In this document: piece by piece, positions 19,949-31,574 of the stretch
Layout: every line of letters starts with the position of its first letter
How positions within the stretch are numbered: the first letter of the stretch is position 1
Assembly (NCBI GenBank): GCA_963565915.1
Contig: OY751496.1
Coordinates: 992,001-1,056,000, forward strand
Length of the DNA: 64,000 nucleotides
Source: Entoloma clypeatum
Taxonomy: Eukaryota; Basidiomycota; Agaricomycetes; Agaricales; Entolomataceae
Direction: 5' to 3'
Made by a program: the position numbers and the translations under genes
Notes under the pieces: model-generated
Databases searched by the model: none
What the model was told of the DNA's origin: nothing
Seen by the model: only the letters and a program-made list of their open reading frames with translations

Positions 19949-21476
19949 TCATCGGCCTCTATGGTGATGGTTTCATCATCATCGGTATCTCCATCAGACA
20001 CCTTCCTAATCTTTCCAGAGTTCTTCTTTGGCTTGCGGCAGTTGCGCGCGATATGTCCTTCTTGGTCGCAGTTGAAACACTTACAACCATCTTTCTTCTT
20101 TGGGGCTTTGCAGTCTTTGGCAAGGTGACCAAAGCGCTGACAGTTGTAGCAATGGGCTACTCCTGCTTTGTCGATCTCCATGGCTTTGCCTTGACCACCA
20201 TAAGTGGTGCCCGATCCGGTGCGTGTGTCGCCACCCCCTCGGATGACTAATGCATGTCCCTCCATCTGTCGTCCCTTGTTTCGGATCTCCTTTGCGTAAT
20301 CAGTGTACGTCTTGCCATCGCTAGCCACTTGTTCAGAAATTCTGCGGTTGACGTTCTTTTCCAGGATGTATTTCCCAGTTTCTTCGCCAAGGTTTGACAG
20401 CTTCAAGAGCTCTTCGAATTCGTCCAAGAATTCGTCGATGGTGCGTTTCTCCTGTTTCAGGACTTCCAGTCTCGCCTTGGCCGCTGCCGACTTGTTGGCA
20501 ATAGAGAATCACGTAGCGATGTCGTCTGAGAACCCTAACCAGGTGATGTTCTCGCCATCGGTGGCAAGGTCATCTAACTTGTTGCTGGCCCAGTGTTTAC
20601 CAGACCCTTCCATCATGCGGGATAACACCGCAAGAATCTTCTGATCGTCGGACAGGCCCTTCTGGAACCTGATGTATAATTTGGTGGCTTTCCACCACTC
20701 GTCGAAGGTGTGTCTGTCTTTGAACATCCCAGGATCTTTGATGATCTTGGATGTATCCATTGTTTGTACTGTCGGTGCTTCTGCCATGTCTAGAACCTGC
20801 GGAGTAGGAGAGGTGTCGGATTGTTGGGATGAAGATGGGGTTCGGGATACAGGTAGGGGTTGAAAATCAGTCCCTGTTCTAGGCGTCTGTTCGGTATCTG
20901 ACTGCGCGGAGTCAAAAGTAAATTCATCAGGGGACTCGTCGGCGGAATCGGTGGCAAAACGTTCGGGGTATTTCCTCTGTAGATCTCTAAGGAATCTCTG
21001 TTCCTGCGCGTCTGTTGGTCGCGAGAAGGGGTCAAGTCTCTCGTTTCGTGCCCAACGGTTGTACTCGGTCTGTTGCTCGTCGGTGGTGAAGTGGGCGTAG
21101 ATCTGCTGCTTCGAGTAAGACGTGGTGATGCGGCTCTGGGACGTCTCAACGTGAGCGTCCTAATCAATCTTCTGATAACGGTTGTCTGAACACCGATAAA
21201 CTCTCTGATCTCTGTGATCCGACCTGTCTGAGGTCCTTCTTGAACGCGAAAGCTTTCGAGTTCGTTCTGTCGGGCGTTGTAACGCGCGATCTGGTGTTGC
21301 CGAGCAAGATGGATGCTCTCTGCTATCTCGCCGTGGGGGCGATGCTCGTCGTTGTCTAGTTCTTCGTCAAGCACCTGCTGTAGGATGCGACGGATCTCCG
21401 ATTCGATGTACTGCTGGATGAGTGTAAAATCGATACTGTCTCGAGGACTTAGCTCCTCCTGTCGGGCTTCTGGCAT
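19921..21476 (-). pseudogene. Ty3 element 2 gag (one frameshift, two stops)
   Basis: The N-terminus is at 21476 (MPEARQEELSPRDSIDF), followed by a charged helical region. Near 21190 the protein-like reading moves to another frame, which has a TAG at 21162-21160. That frame then runs on through KQQIYAHFTTDEQQTEYNRW into MAEAPTVQTMDTSKIIKD and the gag core (FDEWWKATKLYIRFQKGL). A TGA near 20508 splits the core from the C-terminal part, which has the same frame. That part has two CCHC knuckles (CYNCQRFGHLAKDC and CFNCDQEGHIARNC) and an acidic tail. A complete gag would be about 518 residues. Confidence 0.85.
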
Positions 21477-21565
21477 GCTGAATGGGTTACTGGTGAAGTC
21501 TTCAAAGAAGCGCGACGTCTTGACTCATCTGGTAGTTGCTCTCTTCGCTCTGGGTGAACCTAACG

Positions 21566-21576
21566 AGATTTAGCAA
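21566..21576 (-). other. Predicted self-primer binding site of Ty3 element 2
   Basis: On the minus strand the bases read TTGCTAAATCT, 2 nt from the LTR. They are the exact reverse complement of AGATTTAGCAA in the LTR (21662-21652), which lies 26 bp downstream of a TATATAAA box (21696-21689). The 2-nt gap, 11-nt length and TATA spacing equal those of element 1, although the sequences differ. Confidence 0.7.
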
Positions 21577-21578
21577 CT

Positions 21579-21948
21579 TGTTATGCGTAACAAACCGTTC
21601 CAAGGTTCGGGCAGAGTATGCAGGAAGATGGAAAGGCGAAGAGCAATGTGATTGCTAAATCTAAGGAATGTAGCTATGGTACATGAGGTTTATATAGTAC
21701 TGACTATGAGCAGTAGCGAATGAGTCAGTAACTGCGGAAGGCAGTGCGCATGAGTAAGGCGACTGCGGAAGGCTATGCACTAATGAGTAAGCTGACTGCG
21801 GAATGAGTCAGACAGCTGCGGAAAGCGAGTCAGCACAGGAGCGAAGTATACTAAAGGAAATAAAGTATAATATGATATGTGTAAGCGGGGGCCGATGAGT
21901 AAAAGTAAAAAGGTAAGCGTATACGTCTGTAGTCGTTAGTCCGTAACA
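21579..21948 (-). repeat. 5' LTR of Ty3 element 2
   Basis: This 370-bp repeat is colinear with 15385-15754. It has TATATAAA on the minus strand at 21696-21689 and a predicted start near 21662. A related, longer copy stands alone at 36636-37037. Confidence 0.95.
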
Positions 21949-22102
21949 AAAAGAGACGCTTACATCAATGTCTTAGAAAAAGAAGAAAAAGGTGGAGCGT
22001 GGAGGGACGAGGGCAGATGTAGAAGCGAAGAAGGATTAGCTTCGGCGGTGAGCACAATAAACAAGGACATGTGATCTCATTCCCTAACACCGCAGACCCT
22101 GA

Positions 22103-23457
22103 AGTGAAACCCCAGCAATTCCCCTCAAGCGCTCAAGTCAATTGAGTGGTCTGGACACCGCGCGATATGCTCTGCTTGCTGCAAAAATCAAACCCAGAAA
22201 TTTGAAGAAGACGGCAAAGAAAGAGCCCAAGGCCTTGAAGCACTTTACTGAAGACCTTGGAGGACTTGGCAATGATGACGTGGCAGTACTGCAACCAGAA
22301 CAACTCGGCAAAAACAAGGGCGTTGGGCAGAGGTCTGGCCGAATGAATGAAGTGTGTATATTTTCTATCTACTCTAAATGTTTCCTTCTCAGCTTACCAA
22401 TGTTTCCTACCAGCTCATCTATGTGATTGACAAGGACGATTCCATTGGTGACACCAAGGCCCCAAAATCTTGCTGTCCCGCATCTGCACTGCCTGGAAAG
22501 AAGTCTTCGAAGACCCCCGGTGCCCAGGTGAAACAAGAGTTATCCATCACATTGATCGCAAGCAGCTCCTCCTCAGCGGGCGACTCATTGAAAGCGATTT
22601 CCCAGCTTTTCAAACCACAATGGATGAAGGCTATCCTTCCAACAATACTCCATGGCTACTTCGCCTTCATGGACCCATTTCCCAACTGCTTGAAGATCGT
22701 GTTGGTCGCTGTTGTCGAGGCAGTCTTGAAGCTCATGAAGCCCAACCACTCATACGACATAACCAGTGCCTGTGTCATTGTCGATAAGGTATGATCACCA
22801 GCTATCATCTCTAGGTTTGCATTCATTGTTCAATTCTCGCAGGTGTATGAGCGCATCTCAGACAAGCACTCTCTCTTTGGTAGAAATGCTATAGAGGCCG
22901 TTGATGAATTCTTCATGCAACCAGAATTCTTTAACAATCCTGCGGCCATTAGTGTTATGTCACATGGGCATTAAGGAAGAATGGGCCTGCCATGTTCAAG
23001 ACACCAACTCCCGAGGAATGTAAGATCTTGGATACAAAGGACCTGGAGTACATTGTAAGTACACCATCATTATATTCTCTTCAATACTAATGGTATCTAT
23101 TTTCTACAGAAGCCTCATGGTTTGTTTGAATCTGCTTTCATTATCAACACCGCGAGGCTGATTTTAAGGTCGATGCGGGCCTCGATTGGAGATTTTGGGT
23201 TCCCTATGACTGCGATCGCACTTGCAGCAGTTGGGGTGAGTTTAGTATCTCTTCTATCTGCATCAATGGGCTAGTATCAGGTTGAGCACACATTTCACCA
23301 GTATTTGACAGGAGTAAAACCTGACGATAATGCACCCACTGATCAGTTTTTGAAGGGAAACACTGCAAGCAAGGCCAGGGAGTATATGAAGAGCATGGAA
23401 CACTTCAGCAACAGGCATTGGGACCGTATCATGCAGGCATGTGGCTTGAGGTTACCG
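22103..23457 (+). pseudogene. Broken multi-exon gene resembling the basidiomycete DUF6698 group
   Basis: The frame is open from 22103 (no ATG seen; the first exon may have been lost at the Ty3 LTR ending at 21948). The pieces are: TARYALLAAKIKPRNLKK to a donor after 22350; after an intron, LTNVSYQLIYVIDKDD; an ambiguous stretch at 22465-22790 with two protein-like frames; an exon from about 22842 with HSLFGRNAIEAVDEFF; a frameshift near 22965; then NGPAMFKTPTPEECKIL, KPHGLFESAFIINTARLILR (after an intron ending ctacag near 23109), and VEHTFHQYLTGVKPDDN after another intron. The combination NGPAMFKTPTPEE plus KPHGLFES plus FGRNA recalls DUF6698 proteins, which have no known activity. The 3' end is cut by the repeat that starts near 23458. 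Confidence 0.5.
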
Positions 23458-23700
23458 GAATCTTATCTCCTGTCTTCCACACTCCACATATCTCTTTGGG
23501 GTCTTTTGCTATGGGTACATATACATCTGAGACAGCCCCTACAAGTCTCTATATATTTATCCACCATGAGATACTAATGCTATGTGTGAAATATGTATTT
23601 TTGATGTACATATCATCTTCTACACTTTCCTACCTGATCTACCCATTGCAAACCTTGTACTACCGATGCTTGGAGACCTATTTATACCATAAAATAGGCC
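23458..23700 (+). repeat. Dispersed repeat (inverted relative at 14643-14880) that cuts the gene to its left
   Basis: It shares several 15-20 bp blocks with 14643-14880 read in the other direction, for example 'ctcctgtcttccacactcca' and 'gcttggagacctattta'. It may be a solo LTR or MITE. I could not define the ends or a target duplication. Confidence 0.5.
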
Positions 23701-24239
23701 TACATAGGTGCCCTGACCAATTTTGGGGCATAAGATAATAATATGTACCCAAGGTGATTTCACTAGGTTATACCCTTGCTGGGGTGCCCATATAACTTTC
23801 CCTATACACCTATATACTCTATAACTAACACACATGTAATACCTTGGCTGGGGAGGCCAGTATCTCAAGAAGAGGTATGTGCTCCTCCTTATTCCCCAGT
23901 CCCTGACCGCTTTTTTTAGCTTATTCACTCATCTCTGCCCAAGGGGGTTGGTTGGAAATTAGTCATAGTATATCATACTATATATTAGAGTAGGTATACC
24001 TGTATATAGATGATAGTATAGCTATGTAGGTGAGGGGAGTGGAGTGGCAGTGTTGATGTTACATGTATGTAGAGATGTATTATAGACTACCTATGCCATT
24101 ATCTAGTGTGTATATACACATACAATGGTGGGGGGTGAAGTCGCAGGGGGAGGTGGAGGGAAGATGTGAGGATGAGGGGAGGTGGTGGGGAGGGGTGTGA
24201 GAGTCCACTGAGACCTCGTTCAGTGTGTCGCGGAGGCTG

Positions 24240-24780
24240 TGAGAGATGGCGGGAACGAGTCCTAGGCATCATTGATGGGGATTGATTGATGGGCGGGGTT
24301 TCTCTGAGGTGATGTGTTGACGAGTCACTCACAGTGGAGGCTGATGCCAAACAAACATCAGGTGATGTGAGGGACTTGGTGAGGTTGGCCAAAGCTGGAG
24401 TGATAGCGCTGGTTGAGGCACCAGATCAACCAGTATTATAAGACTAGGTTGGTGGAAAGATCAGGTGTTATTCCGAGGGTTCAAAACCCGTGATGATCTG
24501 TGACAAAGTGTTCATTAGTGTGCATCTGTGACAGAGTATGCCGCATATAGGCAATATTCAGGCAGAGTATGGCTCATTTGATGTTTTTTAACTCTAAATT
24601 ACAGTTATTTTGACATGCAACCCCAAAGGGGAAGAAAAATTGACTATTTCATAACTTGTGACCATTTCTGGAAGTGTTCATCAACCTAGTGTGACCATTA
24701 CATTGAGCCAAAAGTGTCTGGTTCATCAGGGTGTGTGACACGGGACTGAACACCCGGTCGTAATAGTATAGTACTATGAC
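24240..24780 (-). repeat. Degenerate repeat shared with 6490-6690 and 14304-14350
   Basis: Its reverse complement contains 'tattacgaccgggtgttca', also found at 6502-6520, and then 'gatctttcc', 'tgatctggtgcctcaac' and a 'gtccctcac' block, in the same order as 6490-6690 plus 14304-14350. The copy on the left was later split by the MITE and Ty3. The type is unknown. Confidence 0.4.
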
Positions 24781-24954
24781 TGACCTAGTGTTGCAAAACT
24801 TTTTAGAGAGGTCTTATCGTGCCACATCCACCATCTCAAGTAACTTAATTCTATTACTGTTGTATAGCCTGGCTTTCTGGCTTCAATAATCTCAACTAAA
24901 TCTCAATAATACTGTATTTTCAGTTCACGGCCCTCTGTGACATGTGACATGAAT

Positions 24955-25387
24955 TCCAGTGAAAATCGGGTCACATGGGGGTGGGTTTTCTCAGGGCTAT
25001 TTTAGGTTTGATCTTGCCTAATTTGGTTTAAATCAGTCCGAATGGGAAATTTGATTTGACTTATGAAGAGTCCAACTTTAAGGGTTTGAGAGGGTTTGAG
25101 TTAGAATAATCTGGAAATTCAACCATCAATTTCCACAGGTTCCCACTTAATTCCCCTGGTTTGACAGATTTTAACTGAATCACCCCTGAAAAAACCTTGA
25201 GAAAACCGGATCACATCCTGCTTGTTTCCAAAATTTTCCAGGTTATCCTGACTCAAACCCTTAAGGTTGGACTTGCTGTTGATCAAATCAAATTTCCTAT
25301 TTGGACTGATTTAAACCAAGTTAGGCAAGATCAATTCTAAAATACCCCTGAGAAAAACCACTCCCACACGACCCGATTTTTGCTGGG
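24955..25387. mobile_element. MITE of the CCCAGTGAAAAT family, copy 2
   Basis: The ends read (T)CCAGTGAAAATCGGG and CCCGATTTTTGCTGGG, and the interior matches the copies at 6697 and 61414. The flanking heptamers CATGAAT and TGTGAAC agree at four of seven positions and differ only by transitions, so this copy is older. There is no coding capacity. Confidence 0.8.
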
Positions 25388-27236
25388 TGTGAACACTTGA
25401 TCGAAATGGTACAGTATGTGGTGACGAAAAATAATTGCAGTGTGAGGAAGTTGGTACACCATTTTCACCAGCTTATGCAAAATCCATCATGTTTGGGTCA
25501 CACCACATTTTCCATCTCTGCCTCAGTGATTTGCTGGTGGGAGTTGTTTGGCACCTGCCTCTTTGGGTTGGGTCCTGCAACTGTGTGTCACACTCAAGAT
25601 ACAATGACCTCCAACCTCTTGTATTTAAGGATGTATAACTATGAAACATACCATGTACTGAAGGATTAAGGTGTTCCCGCAACCACCAGTTTTAGTGAAA
25701 CAGAACAAGCTCAAAAACACTGTTTTTTCATGGTTTTCAGGCTCTGATTTCATCGCAGGATAGGGGATTTATAGATCAAAGTCACTGTTGTCTTTTAAAG
25801 AGCACAAAGGTTTCCAATCTATGAGAGATCAGTTGCTCAAGATGCAGAAATGCCCCCATTGGGAAACTTTTGCATAACTAGGTGATTTTGCAACACCAGT
25901 CACTCATAGTAGCAGCAGTTCTTGGAAAGTCACCCTTAAAGCTTAAGACCAAAGACATGCAAATAATAAGTACAGGCGGAGGCACATTGAGACAAGTTTC
26001 TTGGATCTCCTCTTCAATCACTTCACATCGTTTCCACCATGACAAAAGCTGTTCTCACCTCACCAGGAAAAGAAAATATACCTGTTGAAATCTCATCCAC
26101 TATCCATGCACTAGAATCCTTTCAATGAAAGCAAGAACTTCCAGATAACAGCTGGGATGATTCGAGATGGGTGAGAATGAGGGAATCAAATTCAGAAGAT
26201 GCTACTATTGTTTTTGAGCAGGATCAACCAGATGAGCAGCATCAAAAGTTGAAGGAGAGATAGGCTAACATAACAGCCCACCCCTGCCATAACTGTTTAA
26301 TGCGCATAACAATTTAGCAAAAATGAATTGAAAGAAGAATTGGCAAAGATATGGGGCAATGATCAATGCTGCAACAAAATGTGAAGATGCCCTGAAGGAG
26401 CAAATGCTGACCCTTAAAGAGCAAACAGTGACCCTGAGGGAGCAAATAGCGATCTTGTATCAGACACAAATCCACGATATGGAAAAACATATGGTAGATA
26501 TGGAATTAATTGAGGCATTTGAAGTAGTATCACACTACAAGGTATGTATGTGATCATGCCACATCCTTATTATTTGACTGACACTGTTTTCAGGCTACAA
26601 CAATCATATTTTCAATGTTCATAGAAACACTCCGGGAACAGCCACCCTTACCCAGACCAAAAAGGATTTGTTAAAACAACATTCACCTTACATATATCAC
26701 ACATTTGGTGGACTTCCAGCCGGATTCAGAAACACCTGAGGATCTTCAAACCATCTTTGTATTGAAGGAGTCAAGGTGCGACATGTGGGACGACATACAG
26801 AGCAGTTAGTATGAGGTGGATAGGAATCAGGTGAATAACTTGTTAGGCTTGAGAAGTGTTATAGAGGCAACTGACATGGGGCGAACTGGAAGAGTTCTTA
26901 TTCCTATATATTGAACAGCATGCCTGCAAACACAGAGGAACCTGGGTAAGATACTCACATTGGAGGAGAGAAGTGTTGATGAAGGTACTTAGTAAAAGTC
27001 CTATTATTGCAGGTGACAAAAATTACATTGCAATTTACCGGGTTCTTTCCTGATACAACCTATGTGTGTCAGATGCCTGCCCAAGCAACCAAGTATTACA
27101 TGGCAGTAGTCGACTTTATTCGCACGAACCTCAAGGCGCTTGGAGAGGTGATTCAGAAGAAGCAAGAAAACATGAACTTCTTGACCAATGTCTTACAGTT
27201 GAAACTCCAGGCCCAAACAAAGAGTCGAATATGATA
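25388..27236 (+). other. Degraded region with possible exons of an unrecognised gene
   Basis: No family is recognised. The piece at 26359-26553 encodes a heptad-rich, coiled-coil-like segment (LKEQMLTLKEQTVTLREQI) and ends at a possible GT donor. Another piece at 27016-27234 reads ITLQFTGFFPDTTYVCQMP and AVVDFIRTNLKALGEVIQKK and follows a possible 'ttgcag' acceptor. In-frame stops lie between. This may be one decayed host gene. Confidence 0.25.
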
Positions 27237-27308
27237 TGCATTTGTCCATGCGCTCAAATGCCCAATGGGGGGGGGGGGTGAAATCTGACACTTATTCCGC
27301 AATGGAAA

Positions 27309-27449
27309 TTATGCTCTGCCTGGACTGGGCTCCGAAGACCACTTGGTTTCAACAAACACCTTGACAACGCCTCCTTGACGTTTGTTGAATGCCTCATAAA
27401 GTTTTGGCATATCATCCAGAGGCACTTGGTGAGTCACCATACTACTCAA
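27309..27449 (-). pseudogene. C-terminal fragment resembling a zinc-type alcohol dehydrogenase
   Basis: On the minus strand one frame reads SSMVTHQVPLDDMPKLYEAF and then NKRQGGVVKVFVETKW, ending at a TAA at 27311-27309. The pattern 'VPLDDMPKLYEAF...GG.VKVFV' looks like the last helix and strand of medium-chain dehydrogenases. The upstream catalytic and nucleotide-binding parts were not found in 27450-29100, so this is a relic. The assignment rests on about 40 residues. Confidence 0.4.
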
Positions 27450-27599
27450 GTATCAGCTGATCTCAACATCAACCAGCATGTTGTTGCACTCGAATTTTCC
27501 TGGGATAATCCAATCATAGAGAATTCCCTTCCAATACTTGTGGACTGGCGATTAACAAGACTGAGCTGAAGAAACAGATGATGACCATCCGGTGGGGTT

Positions 27600-29105
27600 G
27601 ACACTCCCAATGTCCAGCTCGATGCAGGCAATGCATGACTGGTCACCGCTGATGGAGCACTTGCCGAACCTGGGGTGTTTTTGCCCCATCCTGCAGGGAC
27701 CGCTGGGGCCAATGTGTCGGCATCATTGATGGGAACAATGAAGCAGGAACCTGACATGTTGTCGTTATTGGGGTCATCGGAGGTGTCATTGGACGGGGCG
27801 GTGTGGACCGTGGCCGCGGGATGAGAGGTAGGACAGGTGGGAGCTCGGGAAGCTCAAGTCCGAAGGGGGGGGATGCTGCTAGCTGGAATACGATGTGCAT
27901 TGTGGGGTTGGAGCAGGAGGGATTGTTGAGGGGTGTGTTGAGGGTGTTGGACCCACACTTGATCGCTGTCCGAGGCCTCCATGACCACACCTTTTGCATC
28001 GCTCTTCGGAATGGACGACCAGCCACACTGCCTGACGAAGCCTGTGTTGCTTCAGGTTCTGGGAGCGGGCACCTTGGGGAGAAATGGTCAAGCTTCAGAT
28101 GTTATATCAATTTGGATCAGCATTGGCGAGCTCCGCAGGCTCGCAGGCGAAGAATGTCCATGGCGCGCTATCTTCAGTGCTCTCATAGCGAGACTTGACA
28201 AGACCTGGAGAGGCATCAGTAGGCACCCGCTGGCTCCTGTAGAGTCGTGGGTGTACCCTGCATCTTCAGACAGCAAGGCTTTGGGTGTGAAAGGAGCCAA
28301 AGATCACCCCGTGGGGAGGGGATATTCAGATGCGAGCAAAGGAGGAGCTTGGGAAGGCTCTTGAGGAGAGTGGCGATGGAATGTAGTGAAGCCACTTGAG
28401 GAAGTCACCAGGATGTTTGAGGGCTTTCGAACTGCCTTTGGACTGTGTCCACGCAGGGTCCCGGTTGGAGACAGAGAGGGGGAGACGTTTGGCGCGGAGG
28501 AGGTCAAGCAGCTTGTGAGCTATGGGACGGAAATGATGAGAGAGGGTGGAGGTGTCGGAGGTGCTACAACGAAACAGCGAAGTTCCAGAGGTCGGTGTTG
28601 CAGTTGTGTTGTTAACTGGTTCACACTGGCTAACTCCAGGGATACATGGTGGACCAGTTTGTTTTGCTGTCGTTTGCAGCGGAACCCTGACAAAAAGGAT
28701 ATTTCGAGCCGTACTTCTGGTCCAGGTCGACGCTGGGACATACCTCCCCCCCCCTTTTTTTGTTCCCTGAGGCTTTACCAACCTGGATTGAGGGCAACTC
28801 TTGCGGGGGCATGTCGACAGCAATACCCAGATGCGACGTTTTTGCAGGGCTTGGATAATCGGCGTCCAGAACGTTCTGGACTGGCAGATCTTGGACAGCG
28901 TGGAAATGCCATTCCTGTTTACAACGGAGACCTCCTTCTCGTTGTCCAGAATGCGAGCGGCCCCAACTCGACCCGCCTCTGAGTTCCCTAGTTGAGTCAA
29001 TGACAGAGAAGATTTTGGCAAGGAACACCTTGATACGTGCCAAGCCTCGGTCTTCACAGAACCTGGACCGCAAGTCTAGTGTTGCGAGAAGGAACTCCCT
29101 GCCAT
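27600..29105. other. GC-richer unresolved region, open frames on both strands
   Basis: Open frames of 100-240 codons overlap on both strands (for example 28326-29057 minus and 28386-28982 plus), which is typical of GC-rich DNA rather than proof of a gene. I recognise no motif and cannot choose a strand. Confidence 0.3.
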
Positions 29106-29456
29106 TGTTGTCGCCGCGGCAGAATTTTGTCTTATCTGAGCATTCTTCAAGATACAGATACATTGAGTATTTATACCTACAAGGATGCACACAGACCATG
29201 TACAAACAGAGTTCTGTCACAGAACCATAAACTCACATATATGGTAATATGTGACTTATAGTCACATAGTGTGACAAGCAGATGATGTGACATAACATGA
29301 CATATGTTATGCATGTCTGACACATATCTAATGAGTCAGGCATCTAGATTGTTCTAAGTATAGAACACTTCCATATATAACTCCATATGGGAATACACAT
29401 GTGTAAATGATATGTGATTGACTGTTGAGACATCTGTCTAGAATGTATTCTCAACA
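29106..29456 (-). repeat. Copia-type LTR (minus strand)
   Basis: A purine tract (minus strand CTTGAGGGGGAG, ending at 29457) abuts TGTTGAGAATAC, the usual copia layout. A TATAAATA-like box lies inside, near 29170-29178 on the minus strand. The inner end is firm. The outer end at 29106 (GACAACA) is my best guess because it pairs with TGTTG. Confidence 0.55.
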
Positions 29457-30355
29457 CTCCCCCTCAAGTGTGATTCTGTCAGGTTTCAATACTTGTTCAC
29501 AAGAAGACATTCAAGTCCTAGTGAAGGCCAAGATAAATGGCAGCAGCTGTAAGGGCGCTAAAAGGGATCTGCTGTGTTGTTTAGCATACACTGTCATTTA
29601 AGGTCTTATCAGAGACCCCGATGTCCAATTCCAAGACAGATCTCATCAGAAGTCAATCTGAGATCAATAGATCATCAAAGGATAAAAATACCTTTGAGAG
29701 AGATGGAATAGCACAATAAACATACAGCCATTTATGGCACTTGAAGCAGCCAGTGTAGCGCTTAGAGCAGCCACTGAAGCAATTATTTATTTAATTACTT
29801 CTACCACTATCTACTTTAGTTTTTCTTCAAGGTCTTTTATCGTCGGCAGTCGTAGCAGTGTTACTGCCAGAGGGCAATGAAGAGGCAGCAGCAATAGCTG
29901 AAGTAGTGGTGCTGGCAGCGTTGGTCGAGGCAACATGCGCCAATTGGTTGGCATGTTCGAAGCGAGTGTAGAAGGCAGTGGAGAAGTAGGCGAAGAAAGC
30001 CATTGGATATAATGCAAATCAATGCATTATTAGTAAGCAATCAATTAAGATGCTTCTTCAAGTAATTATAGAAGATATACTTGGAAATAGAACCCAACAA
30101 TAGTCTTGATAAGACTAATGGATCAATTTATATGATATTTGCTTTTTATCCAGAATTCATCGTTTCTGGGTGAGAAATTTTTTAATTTTTTAATTTTTTA
30201 TATTCTGGGGCTCGATCACAGTCCGGTCTGTACTAGGGTACAATTTAGATACAACTGCTACTGTAGTGTAGCATGGGAGGGTAGGACCCCATTACACAGT
30301 CCATTTGATAATACGTAAAGGTATGAGATAGATGTGCAAGTGCATGTGATGGCAT
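29457..30355 (-). other. Remnant of copia internal sequence with a 58-codon ORF
   Basis: The region upstream of the LTR lacks recognisable RT or RNase H, so the element is deleted or non-autonomous. A small minus-strand ORF at 30003-29827 starts MAFFAYFSTAFYTRFEHANQ and ends in a Ser/Thr/Ala-rich tail (TADDKRP). An AT run '(ttttttaa)n' near 30178-30200 could be the tail of a retroposon. Confidence 0.35.
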
Positions 30356-30639
30356 GATGAAAGGAGTTCTTTACTTTCCCCCACGTCCTCTGGCAGAATC
30401 CTGTCAGAATTTCGGATTCCAAAAGAAATCCTCTAGGAATTTTTGTGATATATTTGAGTGAGAAGTGCGGTAAAATTCTGCTAGGATTCCTCCAGGAATC
30501 CAAAAGGAATGAAATTCCTATCAGAATCCTTTTGAGGAATGGTTGAAAATTTCACAGGAATTCTGCAGGAATTCCTCCCCAGTAATCAATAACAAGGTCA
30601 TATGACCTATGTGGCCGATGTTCAGCAACTTCCGAGGGT

Positions 30640-31470
30640 TGATCAGCGTTGTTGTCACATCATGATGGCTGATGACCACCTCTTCCCTCACCACCACCAC
30701 CACCACCCTCGCGCCTCTCGCCACTGCCACCGTTGCCCCTCCCCAACACCAACACCAACACATCGCCACCACTGCATCCACCGCCGCCACACAAGCTGGC
30801 AAGGGAACCCCTGGTAAGCCCAACCTACACCACCCTACCACCAGCAACTGACCACCGCGGCCACACGCCGGCCGGGTGCCATGTCACCACCGATGCCCCA
30901 GCCTCTACCCCACGGCCGCCGTGCCACGTCACTAGGACGCAACCAGCTGCCACCATAGCATGCCCACTGCCCCCATTGACGCCCACGAAGCAAGAGGCAC
31001 AAAAGACAGCCAACACCAGCCCCCCCTCGACACCACAATGGTTGGCCGCCCCTGCTTGCCGCCCTGCTCATTCACCAGGGAAGCCCCACCTCACCCTCCT
31101 TCGATCAAACGTGACGAGCGCCACCCCCAGATGTGTTGGGTTGCCGCCTGACCCCTCCATGCCACATCACAACCCAGGTAAGCATCCCTCCACCCCCCAC
31201 ACGTGCCCAACTGACACCTACCGCGTCACCACAGGCAGCCAGTGCCCGTACCGCGCCTTGCATGCCCCAACTGCTGTCCAGCCACCTCTCACCACCCCCA
31301 CACGCACACCCTGACACCTGCCGTGTCACCACAGGTGGGAACCGCCCGCTGCAGACCAATGCGCCTGTGCCACGCCCTGCATGCCCCAGCCACCGTCCAA
31401 CTGCCTCCCCACCTGCATGCCCAACCCCTTGGCCACCCCCACCATCATGCACGGTGAAACGAAGGAAGTG
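30640..31470. repeat. GC-rich, Pro-coding low-complexity block
   Basis: Degenerate repeats such as 'cgccaccatg', 'accaccaccacc' and 'gtgtcaccacagg' recur several times. They create long Pro/Thr/His frames on both strands (for example 30733-31314 plus, 31105-31566 minus). The similar openness of several frames argues for composition, not a gene. Confidence 0.45.
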
Positions 31471-31574
31471 AGTCTGGGGATGAGCGCAAGCGATATCTCT
31501 ATCACACACACAAACACCAAACACAACAATGAAGACCGAACAAGTCTCGCGATGTGTACTTCTCAATCGATATA

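Larger units (their letters stand above)
15385..21948 (-). mobile_element. Ty3/gypsy chromovirus, element 2 (two 370-bp LTRs, no matching TSD)
   Basis: The element reads on the minus strand: 5' LTR 21579-21948, primer site, gag, pol, integrase with chromodomain, a small extra ORF, purine tract (15755-15770), 3' LTR 15385-15754. The LTRs differ at about seven positions, all transitions in my alignment. The flanking pentamers differ (ATATT left, AAAAG right), unlike element 1 and the related solo LTR at 36636-37037. Gag and pol carry a few inactivating changes, but far fewer than in element 1. Confidence 0.93.

Noticed and set aside
28326..29057. 243-codon minus-strand ORF as a gene
   Set aside because: A plus-strand ORF of similar length covers the same bases, and I see no conserved motif on either strand.
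30178..30260. 3' end of a third LINE copy
   Set aside because: An A/T-rich tail and 'gtactagggtac' recall the LINE end, but the word order differs from copies 1 and 2.
30733..31566. Pro/Thr/His-rich ORFs on both strands
   Set aside because: Opposing frames are equally open and low in complexity, with no domain and no intron signals. Composition explains them.
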